Shown: positions 25,533 through 33,706, counted from the stretch's first letter. The stretch: 64,000 nucleotides of DNA from JACVRW01 sp038323835 (GCA_038323835.1 JBBQHI010000008.1:1-64000); one strand, 5' to 3'. Numbers and translations: made by a program. Notes: generated by a model from the letters alone, not told the origin.

Positions 25533-26387
25533 GTGCAGCCCCTGGTGGAACACCGGCTGCGGCTGGCCGGGTACGAGACTCGCGCTCTCGAGCTGGAGGG
25601 CGACGGGCCGCCGCTGCTGCTGTTCCACGGCTGGGCCGACAGCGCGGACACCTGGCGCCTGGTGCTGGACGTGCTCGCTCGCGCCGAGCGCCGCGCGCTC
25701 GCCGTGGACCTCCCCGGGTTCGGCACCGCGGACCCTCTGGCCGACGGTGCAGTGCTGCCCCAGCTGGACCACTTCGTGTCGGCCGCGCTCGCCGAGGCCG
25801 CGCCCGAGGGCGGCGCGGTGCTGGTGGGCAACTCGCTCGGCGCCTGCGCCGCGCTACGGGCCGCCGAGCGCAGCGGATCCGAGCTCGGCGGCGTGGTGGC
25901 CATCGCCCCCGCGGGGCTGGACATGGCCGGCTGGTTCGGCATCGTCGAGCGCGACGCGGTGGTGCGCTCGCTCCTGGCCTCGCCGCTGCCCGTGCCCGGT
26001 CCGGTGGTCAGGCGCGCGGTGGGCGAGGCCTACCGGCGCCTTGCCTTCCGCCGGTCGGGCGCGGTGGACCCGCGGGTGATCTCCACCTTCGCGAGCCATC
26101 TCGGTACCAAGGCCGCCGCGGGACGCATCCTGGGCACCGGGCGTCGCCTGCTTCCCGAGCTTCGCCATCCCTTCCAGCTCGACCGCATCGACTGCCCGGT
26201 GCTCCTCGTGTGGGGCGAGCACGACGTGATGGTGGCCCGCACCGGCGCGGAGCTGGTGCTGGCCGCGGTGCCCGAAGCCAGGCTCGAGTCGATCGAGGAC
26301 TGCGGGCACTGTCCCCAGATCGAGCGCCCGGACCGGGTGGCCGAGCTGGTGATGGGCTTCCCGGAGACCGTCCGGCGAGCGGCGTGA
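25533..26387 (+). CDS. Alpha/beta hydrolase
   Basis: A 284-residue single-domain alpha/beta hydrolase without signal peptide. Oxyanion region: LLLFHGWADSADTWRLV. The nucleophile elbow VGNSLGACAALRAA puts Ser near 100. VLLVWGEHDVMVAR puts Asp near 228 and IEDCGHCPQIERPDRVAEL puts His near 258. These complete the triad; the substrate is unknown. The GTG at 25533 follows glyS by 6 bp, so it is probably co-transcribed. It converges on the TetR gene with two bases between stops. Confidence 0.88.
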   Translation: MQPLVEHRLRLAGYETRALELEGDGPPLLLFHGWADSADTWRLVLDVLARAERRALAVDLPGFGTADPLADGAVLPQLDHFVSAALAEAAPEGGAVLVGNSLGACAALRAAERSGSELGGVVAIAPAGLDMAGWFGIVERDAVVRSLLASPLPVPGPVVRRAVGEAYRRLAFRRSGAVDPRVISTFASHLGTKAAAGRILGTGRRLLPELRHPFQLDRIDCPVLLVWGEHDVMVARTGAELVLAAVPEARLESIEDCGHCPQIERPDRVAELVMGFPETVRRAA

Positions 26388-26389
26388 GC

Positions 26390-27034
26390 TCAGTCCCGGG
26401 CGCCGAGCAGGCGCCGCGCGGTGCGCACGCCGAGCTCGAAGGCGGGACCGCGGTCCCACTCGGGATCCGAGATCACCTGGATCCCGAAGCCGTCACCGAG
26501 TGAGAAGAGGATCGACGCCACCGCCTCGGCATCGCCCTCGAGCGTGATCACGCCCGCGCTCTCCTTGCGCCGCAGCTCCTCGCCCAGGTTCGCGCGCCAG
26601 GTGCGGTAGAGCTCCGCCATCTCGAGCCTGATCTCCTCGCTGTGGCGCGACGCGCTCAGCATCTCGTAGACCACCGAGCGGTTGGCGCGCTCGTCCTCGA
26701 TGAACTCCTCGAGCCCGGCCACCAGCGCGGCCACGATCTCGTCCACGTCGGCGGCGGCGGAGAGCCGCTCGCTCAGCGCGTCGTTGCGGACCTCGCAGTC
26801 CTGGCGGACCACCTCGACCAGCAGGCGCTCCTTCGAGCCGAAGTAGTAGTGCAGCAGGCCGCGGGAAACCCCGGCCTCGCGCGCGACATGGTCGAACGTG
26901 GAGCCGGCGGCACCGCGGCGGCCGATGCTCGAGCGCATGGCCGCGATGATCCGCTGAGCCTTGTCCCCCTCGAGCCTGCGCGGTGTGTCGAGCGAGGCCT
27001 CCACCGGCGCGAGTCTAGCTGGCTGGCCAGCCAC
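26390..27034 (-). CDS. TetR-family transcriptional regulator
   Basis: A 214-residue repressor-type protein. The N-terminal helix-turn-helix is at about 25-70: KAQRIIAAMRSSIGRRG, STFDHVAREAGVSRGLLHYYFGSKERLLVEVV. The LLHYYFGSKE recognition-helix block is the TetR hallmark. The C-terminal ligand domain (about 80-210) includes EEIRLEMAELYRTWRANLGEEL, as in BetI/KstR2-like members. It converges with the hydrolase gene, so that is not an obvious divergently controlled target. The ATG at 27034 is the first start; GTG codons further in are possible. Confidence 0.9.
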   Translation of the reverse strand: MAGQPARLAPVEASLDTPRRLEGDKAQRIIAAMRSSIGRRGAAGSTFDHVAREAGVSRGLLHYYFGSKERLLVEVVRQDCEVRNDALSERLSAAADVDEIVAALVAGLEEFIEDERANRSVVYEMLSASRHSEEIRLEMAELYRTWRANLGEELRRKESAGVITLEGDAEAVASILFSLGDGFGIQVISDPEWDRGPAFELGVRTARRLLGARD

Positions 27035-27063
27035 GATGAAGCGCCGGACGGGGCGCGTTCGGG

Positions 27064-27095
27064 CAAAAAGAGAGGGCGCACAGGGCGCCCTCTCT
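27064..27095 (-). terminator. Rho-independent terminator
   Basis: An 11-bp perfect stem (agagagggcgc at 27069-27079 and gcgccctctct at 27085-27095) with a 5-nt loop is followed on the minus strand by five T (27065-27069, shared at the stem base). It sits 26 bp past the stop of the membrane-protein gene at 27121 and would end its transcript. It lies upstream of the TetR gene, separating the two minus-strand genes. Confidence 0.85.
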
Positions 27096-27120
27096 CACGC
27101 TTGAATCGATACCTGCCGCG

Positions 27121-27597
27121 TTAGGTGGTGCCGACAGGCTGGCTCGAAGGTGCGCTGGCGTTCGGAGCCGCGTCCGGCGTGGTGGTCGCCGTGTACTCGA
27201 ACTCCTCCTCGGCCCCGAACAAAGCGTCCAGAACCTTCTTGCGCAGACCCTCGCTGAGGGCCAGCGCAAGCGCCCCGCCGACGATGCCGACGATGAGCAG
27301 GCGTCCGCGACGTCCGCGCTTGCGCTTCTTTTTGCCGCGCAGGCCGTCTGCCGCCTCACGCAGCGCTACCGAGGCCTCGCGCAACTCGCGCTGGACCTTC
27401 TTGTCTTCCAGGGCCTTGGTCGGACCCTTGCCGTTTATGCGCCCGTAGGCACGTTTGGCGGACTCGTACGCCGTGCGCAGGTTCGCACGCAGCTCTTCGT
27501 CCTCCACGAGCCGCTGCACATAGGCGTTAGAGCGGACCGCCTGACCGGCCGCCACGGCACCGGCCCCGGCCTTTGCAGCCTTTTTTCTTGATGCCAT
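27121..27597 (-). CDS. Hypothetical single-span membrane protein
   Basis: I do not recognise a family for this 158-residue protein. It opens with a Lys/Ala-rich segment (MASRKKAAKAGAGAVAAGQA). A charged helical region follows (about 28-85; VQRLVEDEELRANLRTAYESAKRAYGRI, LREASVALREAADGLRG). A very basic patch, KKKRKRGRRGR, precedes one membrane helix (LLIVGIVGGALALALSEGL). The last 30 residues are acidic then Pro/Ala/Ser-rich. The basic patch suggests an inside N-terminus. It has a strong AGGAGAG ribosome site 4-6 nt before the ATG and its own terminator, so it is a real, separately ended gene. Confidence 0.8.
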   Translation of the reverse strand: MASRKKAAKAGAGAVAAGQAVRSNAYVQRLVEDEELRANLRTAYESAKRAYGRINGKGPTKALEDKKVQRELREASVALREAADGLRGKKKRKRGRRGRLLIVGIVGGALALALSEGLRKKVLDALFGAEEEFEYTATTTPDAAPNASAPSSQPVGTT

Positions 27598-27674
27598 CTC
27601 TCTCCTAGGATCCGCTTGCCACCGAACACCATACCCGTCGTCGGCCCACCGCAACAGCGCAAGCTGCGCAATTT

Positions 27675-30077
27675 TCAATGCGAGGCCGCACGGCGCCTCC
27701 CGCGCGGCCGCTCGAGTGCGGCATCCAGGACCTCGCCCGCGTTGTCCACCAGGACGAACTTCATCCGTTTGCGCAGGTGCGCGGGAACGTCGTCGATGTC
27801 CGCCTCGTTGCGGCGCGGGATGATCAGCCGGTTGATGTCGTTGCGCTGTGCGGCGAGCGCCTTCTCCTTGAGGCCGCCGATCGGGAGCACCTGGCCGGTG
27901 AGGGTGATCTCGCCGGTCATCGCGGTGTCCGATCGCACGGGCCGGCCCGTGAGCTGGGACGCGATCGCCGTGGCCATCGTGATGCCCGCGCTCGGGCCGT
28001 CCTTGGGAATGGCACCGGCGGGGACGTGGAGGTGCAGGTCGTGGGTGCGGAACCAGTCGGCAGGGATGTCCCCGTTCAGGTCGTCCACCGATGTCTTGAT
28101 GTACGACAGGGCGGCGGCCGCGGACTCCTTCATCACATCGCCCAGCTGCCCGGTGATCTGGAGACTTCCGTCGCCGGGGAACGCGGTGGCCTCCACGTAG
28201 AGCACGTCGCCGCCGAAGGGCGTCCAGGCAAGCCCAGTGGCCACGCCGGCCTGGTCGGTGCGCCGCACGGTGTCCGGCTGGAAGCGCGGCTTGCCCAGGA
28301 GCTCCGTGACCGTGGCCGGGCGGATGGTGCGCTTGGACTTGCGCGTGCCCTCCGCGAACTCGCGGGCGACCTTGCGGCACACCGATCCGATCTCTCGCTC
28401 CAGGCTGCGTACGCCGGCCTCGCGCGTGTAGCCCTCGATGATGGCGTCCACGGCGGCATCGGTGAACTCGATCTTGGAGCGGCCCACGCCGTTGCGCTCC
28501 ATCTGCCGGGGGACCAGGTAGCGCTTGGCGATCTCGCGCTTCTCCTCGTGCGTGTAGCCCGAGAGCTCGATCAGCTCCATGCGGTCGCGGAGCGGCGGCG
28601 GGATCGGCTCGAGCTGGTTCGCCGTGCAGATGAAGAAGACGTGCGAGAGGTCAAACGGCAGGTCCAGGTAGTGGTCCCGGAAGCCGGTGTTCTGCTCGGG
28701 GTCGAGCACCTCGAGCATCGCGCTCGCCGGATCGCCCCGGTAGTCCGTGCCCATCTTGTCGATCTCGTCGATCATCAGCACGGGGTTGTGGGTGCCCGCG
28801 TCGCGCATCGCCCGGATGATCGTGCCGGGCATCGCGCCTATGTAGGTGCGCCTGTGCCCGCGGATCTCGGACTCGTCGCGCACGCCGCCCACCGAGATGC
28901 GCTCGAACGAGCGCCCCATGGTGGTGGCGATCGACTTCCCGAGCGAGGTCTTCCCCACCCCCGGCGGACCCACGAAGCAGAGGATCGAGGAGCGGGCGTC
29001 CGGCTTCAGCTTGCGGACCGCCAGGAACTCGAGGATGCGGTCCTTCACCGACTCCATGTCGTAGTGGTCGCGGTCAAGCCCCTTGCGGGCCTGCGACAGG
29101 TCGAGCGTGTCCTCGCTCTCCTTGGACCAGGGCAGTGTGGCCAGCCACTCGATGTAGGTGCGGATCATCCCGTGCTCCATCGACTGCGGCGGGAGCCGCT
29201 CGAAGCGCTGGAGCTCGCGCTCCGCCTGCGCCATCGCGTACTCGGGCAGGCCCGCCTGCTCGATCTGCTCGCGCAGGTCGGCGGCCTCGGCCGCCCCCTC
29301 GTCCACCTCGCCGAGCTCTTCCTGAATGGCCTTCATCTGCTGGCGGAGCCAGTACTCGCGCTGGCCCTTGTCCATCTCCGACTGGACCTGTGACTGGATG
29401 CGGGTCCCGATCTCCACCAGCTCGAGCTCGCGGGCGAGGACCTCGGAAAGCAACCGCAGCCGCCGCGTCACGTCGCGCTCCTCCAGGAGGCGCTGCTTCT
29501 CCTCGGTCTTGATCCGGAGCGAGCCGGCGATCATGTGGGAGAGATCCGAGGGGTCGTCGATGTTCGCGACCGCCAGCTCCAGCTCCTCGGGGAGGTACGG
29601 CACCTCCTCCACGATCCGGGTGAACGTGGCCTGCACGTTGCGGTGGAGCGCCTCGAGCTCGGGGGTGGGCTTGACGATGTCCGGCGCCTCCACCACTCGG
29701 GCCACGAGGTATGGCGAGGTGCCCACGAACTCCTCGAGCTCCACGCGCTGCGCGCCGTGCACCAGGATGCGCAGCGTCCCGTCCGGCATCTTCATCATCC
29801 GGGACACCACTCCCGCGACCCCCACGCGGTAGAGGCCGTCCGGATCCGGCTCCTCGTCGTCCGGGTTCCTGCTCGCCACCATCACGAGCATCCGGTTGCT
29901 GCCGAGCACGTCGTTCACGAGCCGAACCGAGCGCTCCTGGCCCACAGCCAGCGGCGTGAGGGTGTCCGGGAAGGGCACGCTGTCCCGCAGGGGCAGGACG
30001 GGCAGGATCTCGGGCAGCGCTGAGTCGACGATCGCCGGCTCGGCGTCGCCATCTACTGACGGGATGTGGATGCTCAC
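27675..30077 (-). CDS. lon: ATP-dependent protease Lon
   Basis: Cytoplasmic AAA+ serine protease of 800 residues that degrades misfolded and regulatory proteins. The N-terminal LON substrate domain is at about 22-215 (LPVLPLRDSVPFPDTLTPLAVGQERS). A coiled region follows (QREYWLRQQMKAIQEELGE). The AAA+ module has Walker A VGPPGVGKTSLGKSIA near 367 and Walker B VLMIDEIDKMG. The catalytic Ser is in PKDGPSAGITMA near 695 and the Lys in PIGGLKEKALAAQR near 738, giving a full Ser-Lys dyad. The ATG at 30075-30077 overlaps the stop of hsp20 (ATGA), so chaperone and protease are co-translated. Confidence 0.97.
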   Translation of the reverse strand: MSIHIPSVDGDAEPAIVDSALPEILPVLPLRDSVPFPDTLTPLAVGQERSVRLVNDVLGSNRMLVMVASRNPDDEEPDPDGLYRVGVAGVVSRMMKMPDGTLRILVHGAQRVELEEFVGTSPYLVARVVEAPDIVKPTPELEALHRNVQATFTRIVEEVPYLPEELELAVANIDDPSDLSHMIAGSLRIKTEEKQRLLEERDVTRRLRLLSEVLARELELVEIGTRIQSQVQSEMDKGQREYWLRQQMKAIQEELGEVDEGAAEAADLREQIEQAGLPEYAMAQAERELQRFERLPPQSMEHGMIRTYIEWLATLPWSKESEDTLDLSQARKGLDRDHYDMESVKDRILEFLAVRKLKPDARSSILCFVGPPGVGKTSLGKSIATTMGRSFERISVGGVRDESEIRGHRRTYIGAMPGTIIRAMRDAGTHNPVLMIDEIDKMGTDYRGDPASAMLEVLDPEQNTGFRDHYLDLPFDLSHVFFICTANQLEPIPPPLRDRMELIELSGYTHEEKREIAKRYLVPRQMERNGVGRSKIEFTDAAVDAIIEGYTREAGVRSLEREIGSVCRKVAREFAEGTRKSKRTIRPATVTELLGKPRFQPDTVRRTDQAGVATGLAWTPFGGDVLYVEATAFPGDGSLQITGQLGDVMKESAAAALSYIKTSVDDLNGDIPADWFRTHDLHLHVPAGAIPKDGPSAGITMATAIASQLTGRPVRSDTAMTGEITLTGQVLPIGGLKEKALAAQRNDINRLIIPRRNEADIDDVPAHLRKRMKFVLVDNAGEVLDAALERPRGRRRAASH

Positions 30078-30520
30078 TCGGGCTCGCCCTCTTCAATCGG
30101 AACCCGGCGCGCTGTCCGGTCCGGTCGGGCGAGTGGGATCTCCACCTCGAGGATCCCGTCCTCATAGCTGGCGCGTGCTTCTTGGGCCACCACCTCGGCA
30201 CCGAGCTCCACGAGCCGGCGGAAGGGGCCGTTCTCCACCTCGATCTGCTGGTACAGCCGCCCGGAAGCGTCGGCGGGCTTGCGCTCGCCCGCGATCAGGA
30301 GCTGCCGACCGCGTATCTCGAGCGCCACGTGCTGGATCTCCACGCCGGCGAGGTCCGCGCTGACCACGGCCCGAGGGGGGTCGTCCACGTAGTAGACGTC
30401 CACCGAGGGCGAGAAGCCCCCACCCCTCCCGGTCTGACGTTCGAACACGTCGCCGAACAGCTGGTCGATCTCACGTCGCATGCGTTCGAAGTTTGCAAAC
30501 AGGTCGCGGGAGGGGCCCAC
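30074..30520 (-). CDS. Hsp20/alpha-crystallin small heat-shock protein
   Basis: ATP-independent holdase of 148 residues. The N-terminal arm (DLFANFERMRREIDQLFGDVFE) is followed by the alpha-crystallin domain at about 38-135: PSVDVYYVDDPPRAVVSADLAGV, LEIRGRQLLIAGERKPA, LYQQIEVENGPFRRLVEL, ASYEDGILEVEIPLA. That last block matches the conserved A-x-x-x-x-G-x-L motif of the family. The start is GTG 30518-30520, six bases after a TATTCT -10 box. It is translationally coupled to lon, a logical stress operon. A longer reading to 30805 would pass through the 57-bp tandem repeat and is unlikely to be translated. Confidence 0.92.
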   Translation of the reverse strand: MGPSRDLFANFERMRREIDQLFGDVFERQTGRGGGFSPSVDVYYVDDPPRAVVSADLAGVEIQHVALEIRGRQLLIAGERKPADASGRLYQQIEVENGPFRRLVELGAEVVAQEARASYEDGILEVEIPLARPDRTARRVPIEEGEPE

Positions 30521-30526
30521 GCGACG

Positions 30527-30532
30527 AGAATA
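30527..30532 (-). promoter_or_regulatory. -10 box of the hsp20-lon operon
   Basis: TATTCT on the minus strand, six bases upstream of the GTG at 30520. I see no convincing -35, no CIRCE and no HAIR operator nearby, so the stress-control mechanism is not visible. The 57-bp tandem repeat begins 23 bp upstream. Confidence 0.5.
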
Positions 30533-30554
30533 GCCCCGAAGGGGTTTCAGGGGC

Positions 30555-30677
30555 TCAGCGCAGGGAGGAGCGGAGCCCGATCGGTGATCGGGCGAGCACC
30601 GGACCATGTTTTCAGCGCAGGGAGGAGCGGAGCCCGATCGGTGATCGGGCGAGCACCGGACCATGTTTTCAGCGCAG
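30555..30677. repeat. 57-bp tandem repeat with internal hairpin
   Basis: Two identical 57-bp units (30555-30611 and 30612-30668) plus a 9-base third start (30669-30677). Each unit holds an 8-bp perfect inverted repeat with a 3-nt loop (gcccgatc-ggt-gatcgggc, first copy 30575-30593). The third partial copy coincides with the stop codon of the GGDEF remnant. The array fills the gap between that remnant and the hsp20 promoter. I saw no other copy in the window. Perfect identity of the units implies a recent duplication. Confidence 0.9.
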
Positions 30678-31120
30678 CGAGGCGGGCCGGGCGGCGGGAA
30701 CGTGGCCCGGGTCGGGCGCGCGCACGACGCGATTGCGGCCGCGTCGCTTCGCCTCGTACAGAGCTCGGTCCGCGGCGAGCAGCACGTCGTCGGCACCGGT
30801 GCCACGGCCCACCGCCAGCCCGACGGAGATCGTGAGCGGCATGGTCTCGGCGCGCGCTCCCGACTCGATCCGCCTCCTGAGCTTCTTGGCCGCGCGCTCG
30901 GCCCCGGAGGGCTCGGTGTGGCTCATCAGGAGGGCGAACTCCTCGCCCCCCACCCGCGCGAACACATCGGTGTCGCGAATGGTCTCGATCACCAGTGCGC
31001 ACACGCGCTTGAGGGCGCGATCGCCCGCGGCGTGGCCAAAGCGGTCGTTCACCTGCTTGAAGTGGTCGATGTCGAGCACGGCCAGCGCGTATCGAGCCTT
31101 CGGAGCGCCTTCTTTAGCGC
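30669..31120 (-). pseudogene. Truncated GGDEF (diguanylate cyclase-like) gene
   Basis: The frame encodes most of a GGDEF domain: RYALAVLDIDHFKQVNDRFGHAAGDRALKRV, then the intact signature ARVGGEEFALLM, and TISVGLAVG, DRALYEAKRRGRN. The beginning of the domain (the D-x-LTGL-x-NRR block) and any sensor domain are absent. Just upstream, in the same direction, lies the stop of the metallo-beta-lactamase gene at 31121. The nearest starts are GTG 31077-31079, which begins inside the domain, or a start inside the upstream gene in another frame. I read it as a gene remnant joined at about 31105-31125. Its stop lies in the 57-bp repeat. A short active protein cannot be excluded. Confidence 0.7.
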
Positions 31121-31915
31121 TCAGACCTCGTACGTCCGGCCCTCCTCGGCCACGTCCACGGGGCCCCCAAAGGTGCCCTCGGCCTCGGAGCGGGCCCACT
31201 CGGGGTCGAGCTCGTCGGAGATGTGCACGAGCACGAGCCGCCGAGCACCCGCCTCACGGGCGTGCTGTCCGGCCTCTGCGGGGGTGAGGTGCCCGCGCTC
31301 GCCCTCGCGCTCCGGCCGCGGCAGCGTGGCCTCCATCAGGATCAGTGCGGCGTTCTTCGCGAAGTCCGTGAGCTGCTCCGTCGGGCGCGAGTCGGCCCCG
31401 TACACCAGCACTCCCTCGCCCCTGGTGGAGGTGAGGCACATGGCGTAGGTCTCGGTGTAGTGCGGCACCGCCTGGAAGGTGACCCCGACCGAGCCGATCC
31501 GCAGCTCGCCCGCCGGGTCGTACTCGGTGAGCCGGAAGGCGCTCTCGATCAGGTCTTCGCGGCCCCAGCACCCCACCAGGCGGCGGAAGGTGTCCCGCGC
31601 GCCCGGGGGCGCATGCAGCTCGGGCCGCGCCGGGGTGTCTGTTCCGGGCCAGTCCATGATCGGCACGGGCTGCTGGCGCGGGGCGTAGGCGAGCGCGTAG
31701 GAATACGGGACCAGGTCGAGGAAGTGGTCGGCGTGCAGGTGCGAGAGCACCACCGCGTCGACGTCCACGTAGTCCACGCGCTCGCGCAGCTTCCCGAAGA
31801 CACCGTTCCCGCAGTCAAGGAGCAGCGTGGTGTCACCGTCCTCCACGAGATACCCCGAACATGCGCCGCCTGCGTCCTGCCAGGCCGGCGACTTGCCGAG
31901 CACGGTGAGCCGCAT
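31121..31915 (-). CDS. Metallo-beta-lactamase-fold hydrolase (RNase Z-like)
   Basis: A 264-residue MBL-fold protein. The core motif is VVLSHLHADHFLDLVPY near 56-72, giving the HxHxDH metal site. Other ligands are in VPHYTETYAMCL, YGADSRPTEQL and VLVHISDELD near the C-terminus. LLLDCGNGVFGKL is the usual first strand. The order resembles RNase Z/arylsulfatase-like phosphodiesterases, but no exosite arm is visible, so tRNA processing is not claimed. A TAGAGT box is six bases before the ATG. Its 3' end abuts the GGDEF remnant. Confidence 0.88.
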   Translation of the reverse strand: MRLTVLGKSPAWQDAGGACSGYLVEDGDTTLLLDCGNGVFGKLRERVDYVDVDAVVLSHLHADHFLDLVPYSYALAYAPRQQPVPIMDWPGTDTPARPELHAPPGARDTFRRLVGCWGREDLIESAFRLTEYDPAGELRIGSVGVTFQAVPHYTETYAMCLTSTRGEGVLVYGADSRPTEQLTDFAKNAALILMEATLPRPEREGERGHLTPAEAGQHAREAGARRLVLVHISDELDPEWARSEAEGTFGGPVDVAEEGRTYEV

Positions 31916-31921
31916 GTGGCG

Positions 31922-31927
31922 ACTCTA
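31922..31927 (-). promoter_or_regulatory. Putative -10 box of the MBL-fold gene
   Basis: TAGAGT on the minus strand, 6 nt before the ATG at 31915; another leaderless-type arrangement. Confidence 0.45.
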
Positions 31928-31954
31928 AGGCCTGTGCGAGAAGCTCGCCCGGGT

Positions 31955-32182
31955 TCAGACGTTCGGCTGAGGAAACGCGTACGCGGTGGTGACCCGTTCC
32001 GTCCGGAAGACGAAGGCGAGCTGGCGTGCCGGACGCAGGCCGCGGTCCGCGGGGCGGAACGTGGTGCAGGCCTTGTCGAGGTCGAGCGCGCAGAGCTGGT
32101 TCTGAAGAAAGAAGCAGTCCTCGCAGGTGTCGGGCTTGGGCTTCGGCACGGGCCGGGGATGGTGCAGCAATCGCCCCCCCAT
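31955..32182 (-). CDS. Small Cys-containing protein, unknown function
   Basis: A 75-residue protein I cannot name. It contains DTCEDCFFLQNQLCALDLDK followed by ACTTFRPADRGL. The four cysteines (C-x2-C-x8-C-x6-C) resemble a compact zinc- or iron-binding site. The rest is Arg/Pro-rich at the N-terminus and has a beta-like C-terminus (QLAFVFRTERVTTAYAF). It lies 39 bp upstream of the MBL-fold gene in the same direction. Short length lowers certainty, but the regular Cys spacing argues it is real. Confidence 0.55.
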   Translation of the reverse strand: MGGRLLHHPRPVPKPKPDTCEDCFFLQNQLCALDLDKACTTFRPADRGLRPARQLAFVFRTERVTTAYAFPQPNV

Positions 32183-32319
32183 CTCCAGTCCCGGTTCCGC
32201 AAATGACGCGCTTTTCTGGCGCCCGCAATTTCCAGGGTGTTCGGGTCTGGGCCCGCTCCTTGCGGGTTTCAGTGTCGTCTCCCGAGGCCGCCGGCTCGTA
32301 TCCGAAAGGATGTGAGCGG

Positions 32320-33249
32320 ATGGAACTCGTAACCGGAGCGACGGGCTATGTGGGGTCCCGGCTGCTGCGCCGCCTGTCGGCCGACGGGCGGCCGGCCCGC
32401 GCCCTGGCGCGCCGGCCCGGGCGGGTGGAGGAGCTCACGGGTGTGCAGGCCGTGCGCGGCGACCTTCTCAGCGAGGACAGTCTCGAGGCCGCGCTCGAGG
32501 GCTGCCACACCGCCTACTACCTCGTGCACTCCATGGAGGCCGCGGGCGCGAGCGGCCCCCCCGGCGACTTCGCGAGCCGTGACCGCCGCGCGGCGGAGAC
32601 CTTCGCGTCCGCGGCCGCCGCCACCACCGGCCTGGAACGCATCGTCTACCTGGGGGGGATCGCGCCGGCTGGGGCGGAGTCGCCCCACCTTGCGTCGCGG
32701 CTCGAGGTGGAGAACCTCCTGCTGGAGGCGGTGCCCGGATCCACCGCCCTGCGGGCGTCGATCGTGATCGGTGCGGGGTCGTCGTCCTTCCGGCTCCTCG
32801 TCCGCCTGGTCGAGCGCCTCCGGGTGATGCCCCTGCCGCGCTGGCGCACCAACCGCACGCAGCCGATCGACGAGCGCGACGTGATCGAGTACCTGGCGCG
32901 CACCCCGTCCGTGCCCGTCGCCGCGGGGCGCTCCCTGGACATCTGCGGCCCCGACAGGGTGACCTTCGCCGAGCTCGTGGACGAGATCGCGGCCGGGATG
33001 GGGGTCGGGCGGATGGCGGTGGGACTGCCGACCACGATGACCCCTCCCGCGAGTGCGGTGGTGGCCGCGGTGACCGGTCAGCCGCTCGAGCTCGTACGTC
33101 CCCTGATGGAGAGCCTCGAGTCGGACGTCCTGCCCCGCGATGCCCACGAGGCGGCCGCGATCTACGGCCTCCGGCCCCGGTCCTTCGCACGGGCGATCGA
33201 CCATGCGCTGGCCGAGTGGGAAACGCGCGAGCCGCTGGGGGCCCGGTGA
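32320..33249 (+). CDS. NAD(P)-binding atypical SDR (NmrA/YbjT-like)
   Basis: A 309-residue Rossmann protein. The nucleotide-binding GATGYVGSRLLRRL is at residues 6-19 and ARALARRPGRVEEL is the second strand with basic residues suited to NADPH. VRGDLLSEDSLEAALEGCHTAYYLVHSM and RIVYLGGIAP are typical of YbjT-like proteins. The substrate is unknown. ATG 32320 is 10 nt after a GAAAGGA stretch that could serve as a ribosome site. Its TGA overlaps the GTG of the SRPBCC gene, so the two are translationally coupled and probably work together. Confidence 0.87.
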   Translation: MELVTGATGYVGSRLLRRLSADGRPARALARRPGRVEELTGVQAVRGDLLSEDSLEAALEGCHTAYYLVHSMEAAGASGPPGDFASRDRRAAETFASAAAATTGLERIVYLGGIAPAGAESPHLASRLEVENLLLEAVPGSTALRASIVIGAGSSSFRLLVRLVERLRVMPLPRWRTNRTQPIDERDVIEYLARTPSVPVAAGRSLDICGPDRVTFAELVDEIAAGMGVGRMAVGLPTTMTPPASAVVAAVTGQPLELVRPLMESLESDVLPRDAHEAAAIYGLRPRSFARAIDHALAEWETREPLGAR

Positions 33250-33680
33250 GAGTCGAGCGCACCGTGGAGGTGGCCGCTCCGCCCGAGCGCCTCTACGACG
33301 TGGTGATGGATCCCTCACGCCTGAAGGACTGGGTCACGATCCACGACCACCTTGTGGGCGAGGCGCCGGCACGGCTGCGCAAGGGCTCCAAGCTCACCCA
33401 GTGCCTGAAGCTCGCCGGGCGCCCGTTCAAGGTGCGCTGGACGGTGGCGGAGAACGAGCCCTGCGACCGCGTGGTGTGGGAGGGCCGTGGACCCGTGGGC
33501 TCCCACGCGAAGGTGGTCTACGGCTTCGAGAGAAACGGGGAGGGCACGAGGTTCTCCTACCGCAACGAGTACGACCTTCCCGGAGGGCCGCTCGGTCGCC
33601 TCGCCGGCCGCACCGTCGCCCGGGCCACCGCTCGCGAGGTGGATGGTTCCCTGCAGAAGCTCAAGTCCCTTGTCGAGTAA
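33246..33680 (+). CDS. SRPBCC/START-fold protein
   Basis: A 144-residue polyketide-cyclase-like protein from the GTG at 33246. VRVERTVEVAAPPERLYDVVMDPSRLKDWVTIHDH is the usual SRPBCC opening. Alternating beta strands follow (FKVRWTVAENEPCDRVVWEG, KVVYGFERNGEGTRFSYRNEYDLPGGPLGRLAG) and a long C-terminal helix closes the hydrophobic pocket. The family binds lipids or other hydrophobic ligands. Coupling by GTGA overlap to the SDR gene suggests a shared substrate, which is inference. Confidence 0.85.
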   Translation: MRVERTVEVAAPPERLYDVVMDPSRLKDWVTIHDHLVGEAPARLRKGSKLTQCLKLAGRPFKVRWTVAENEPCDRVVWEGRGPVGSHAKVVYGFERNGEGTRFSYRNEYDLPGGPLGRLAGRTVARATAREVDGSLQKLKSLVE

Positions 33681-33706
33681 CTGGCAGTCCGCTAGTTTTT
33701 CCGTTA

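Noticed and set aside
30074..30805. Hsp20 with a 95-residue N-terminal extension including the 57-bp repeat
   Set aside because: The extension lacks homology and passes through the repeat and the end of the GGDEF remnant. A -10 box and GTG at 30520 give a normal-length protein.
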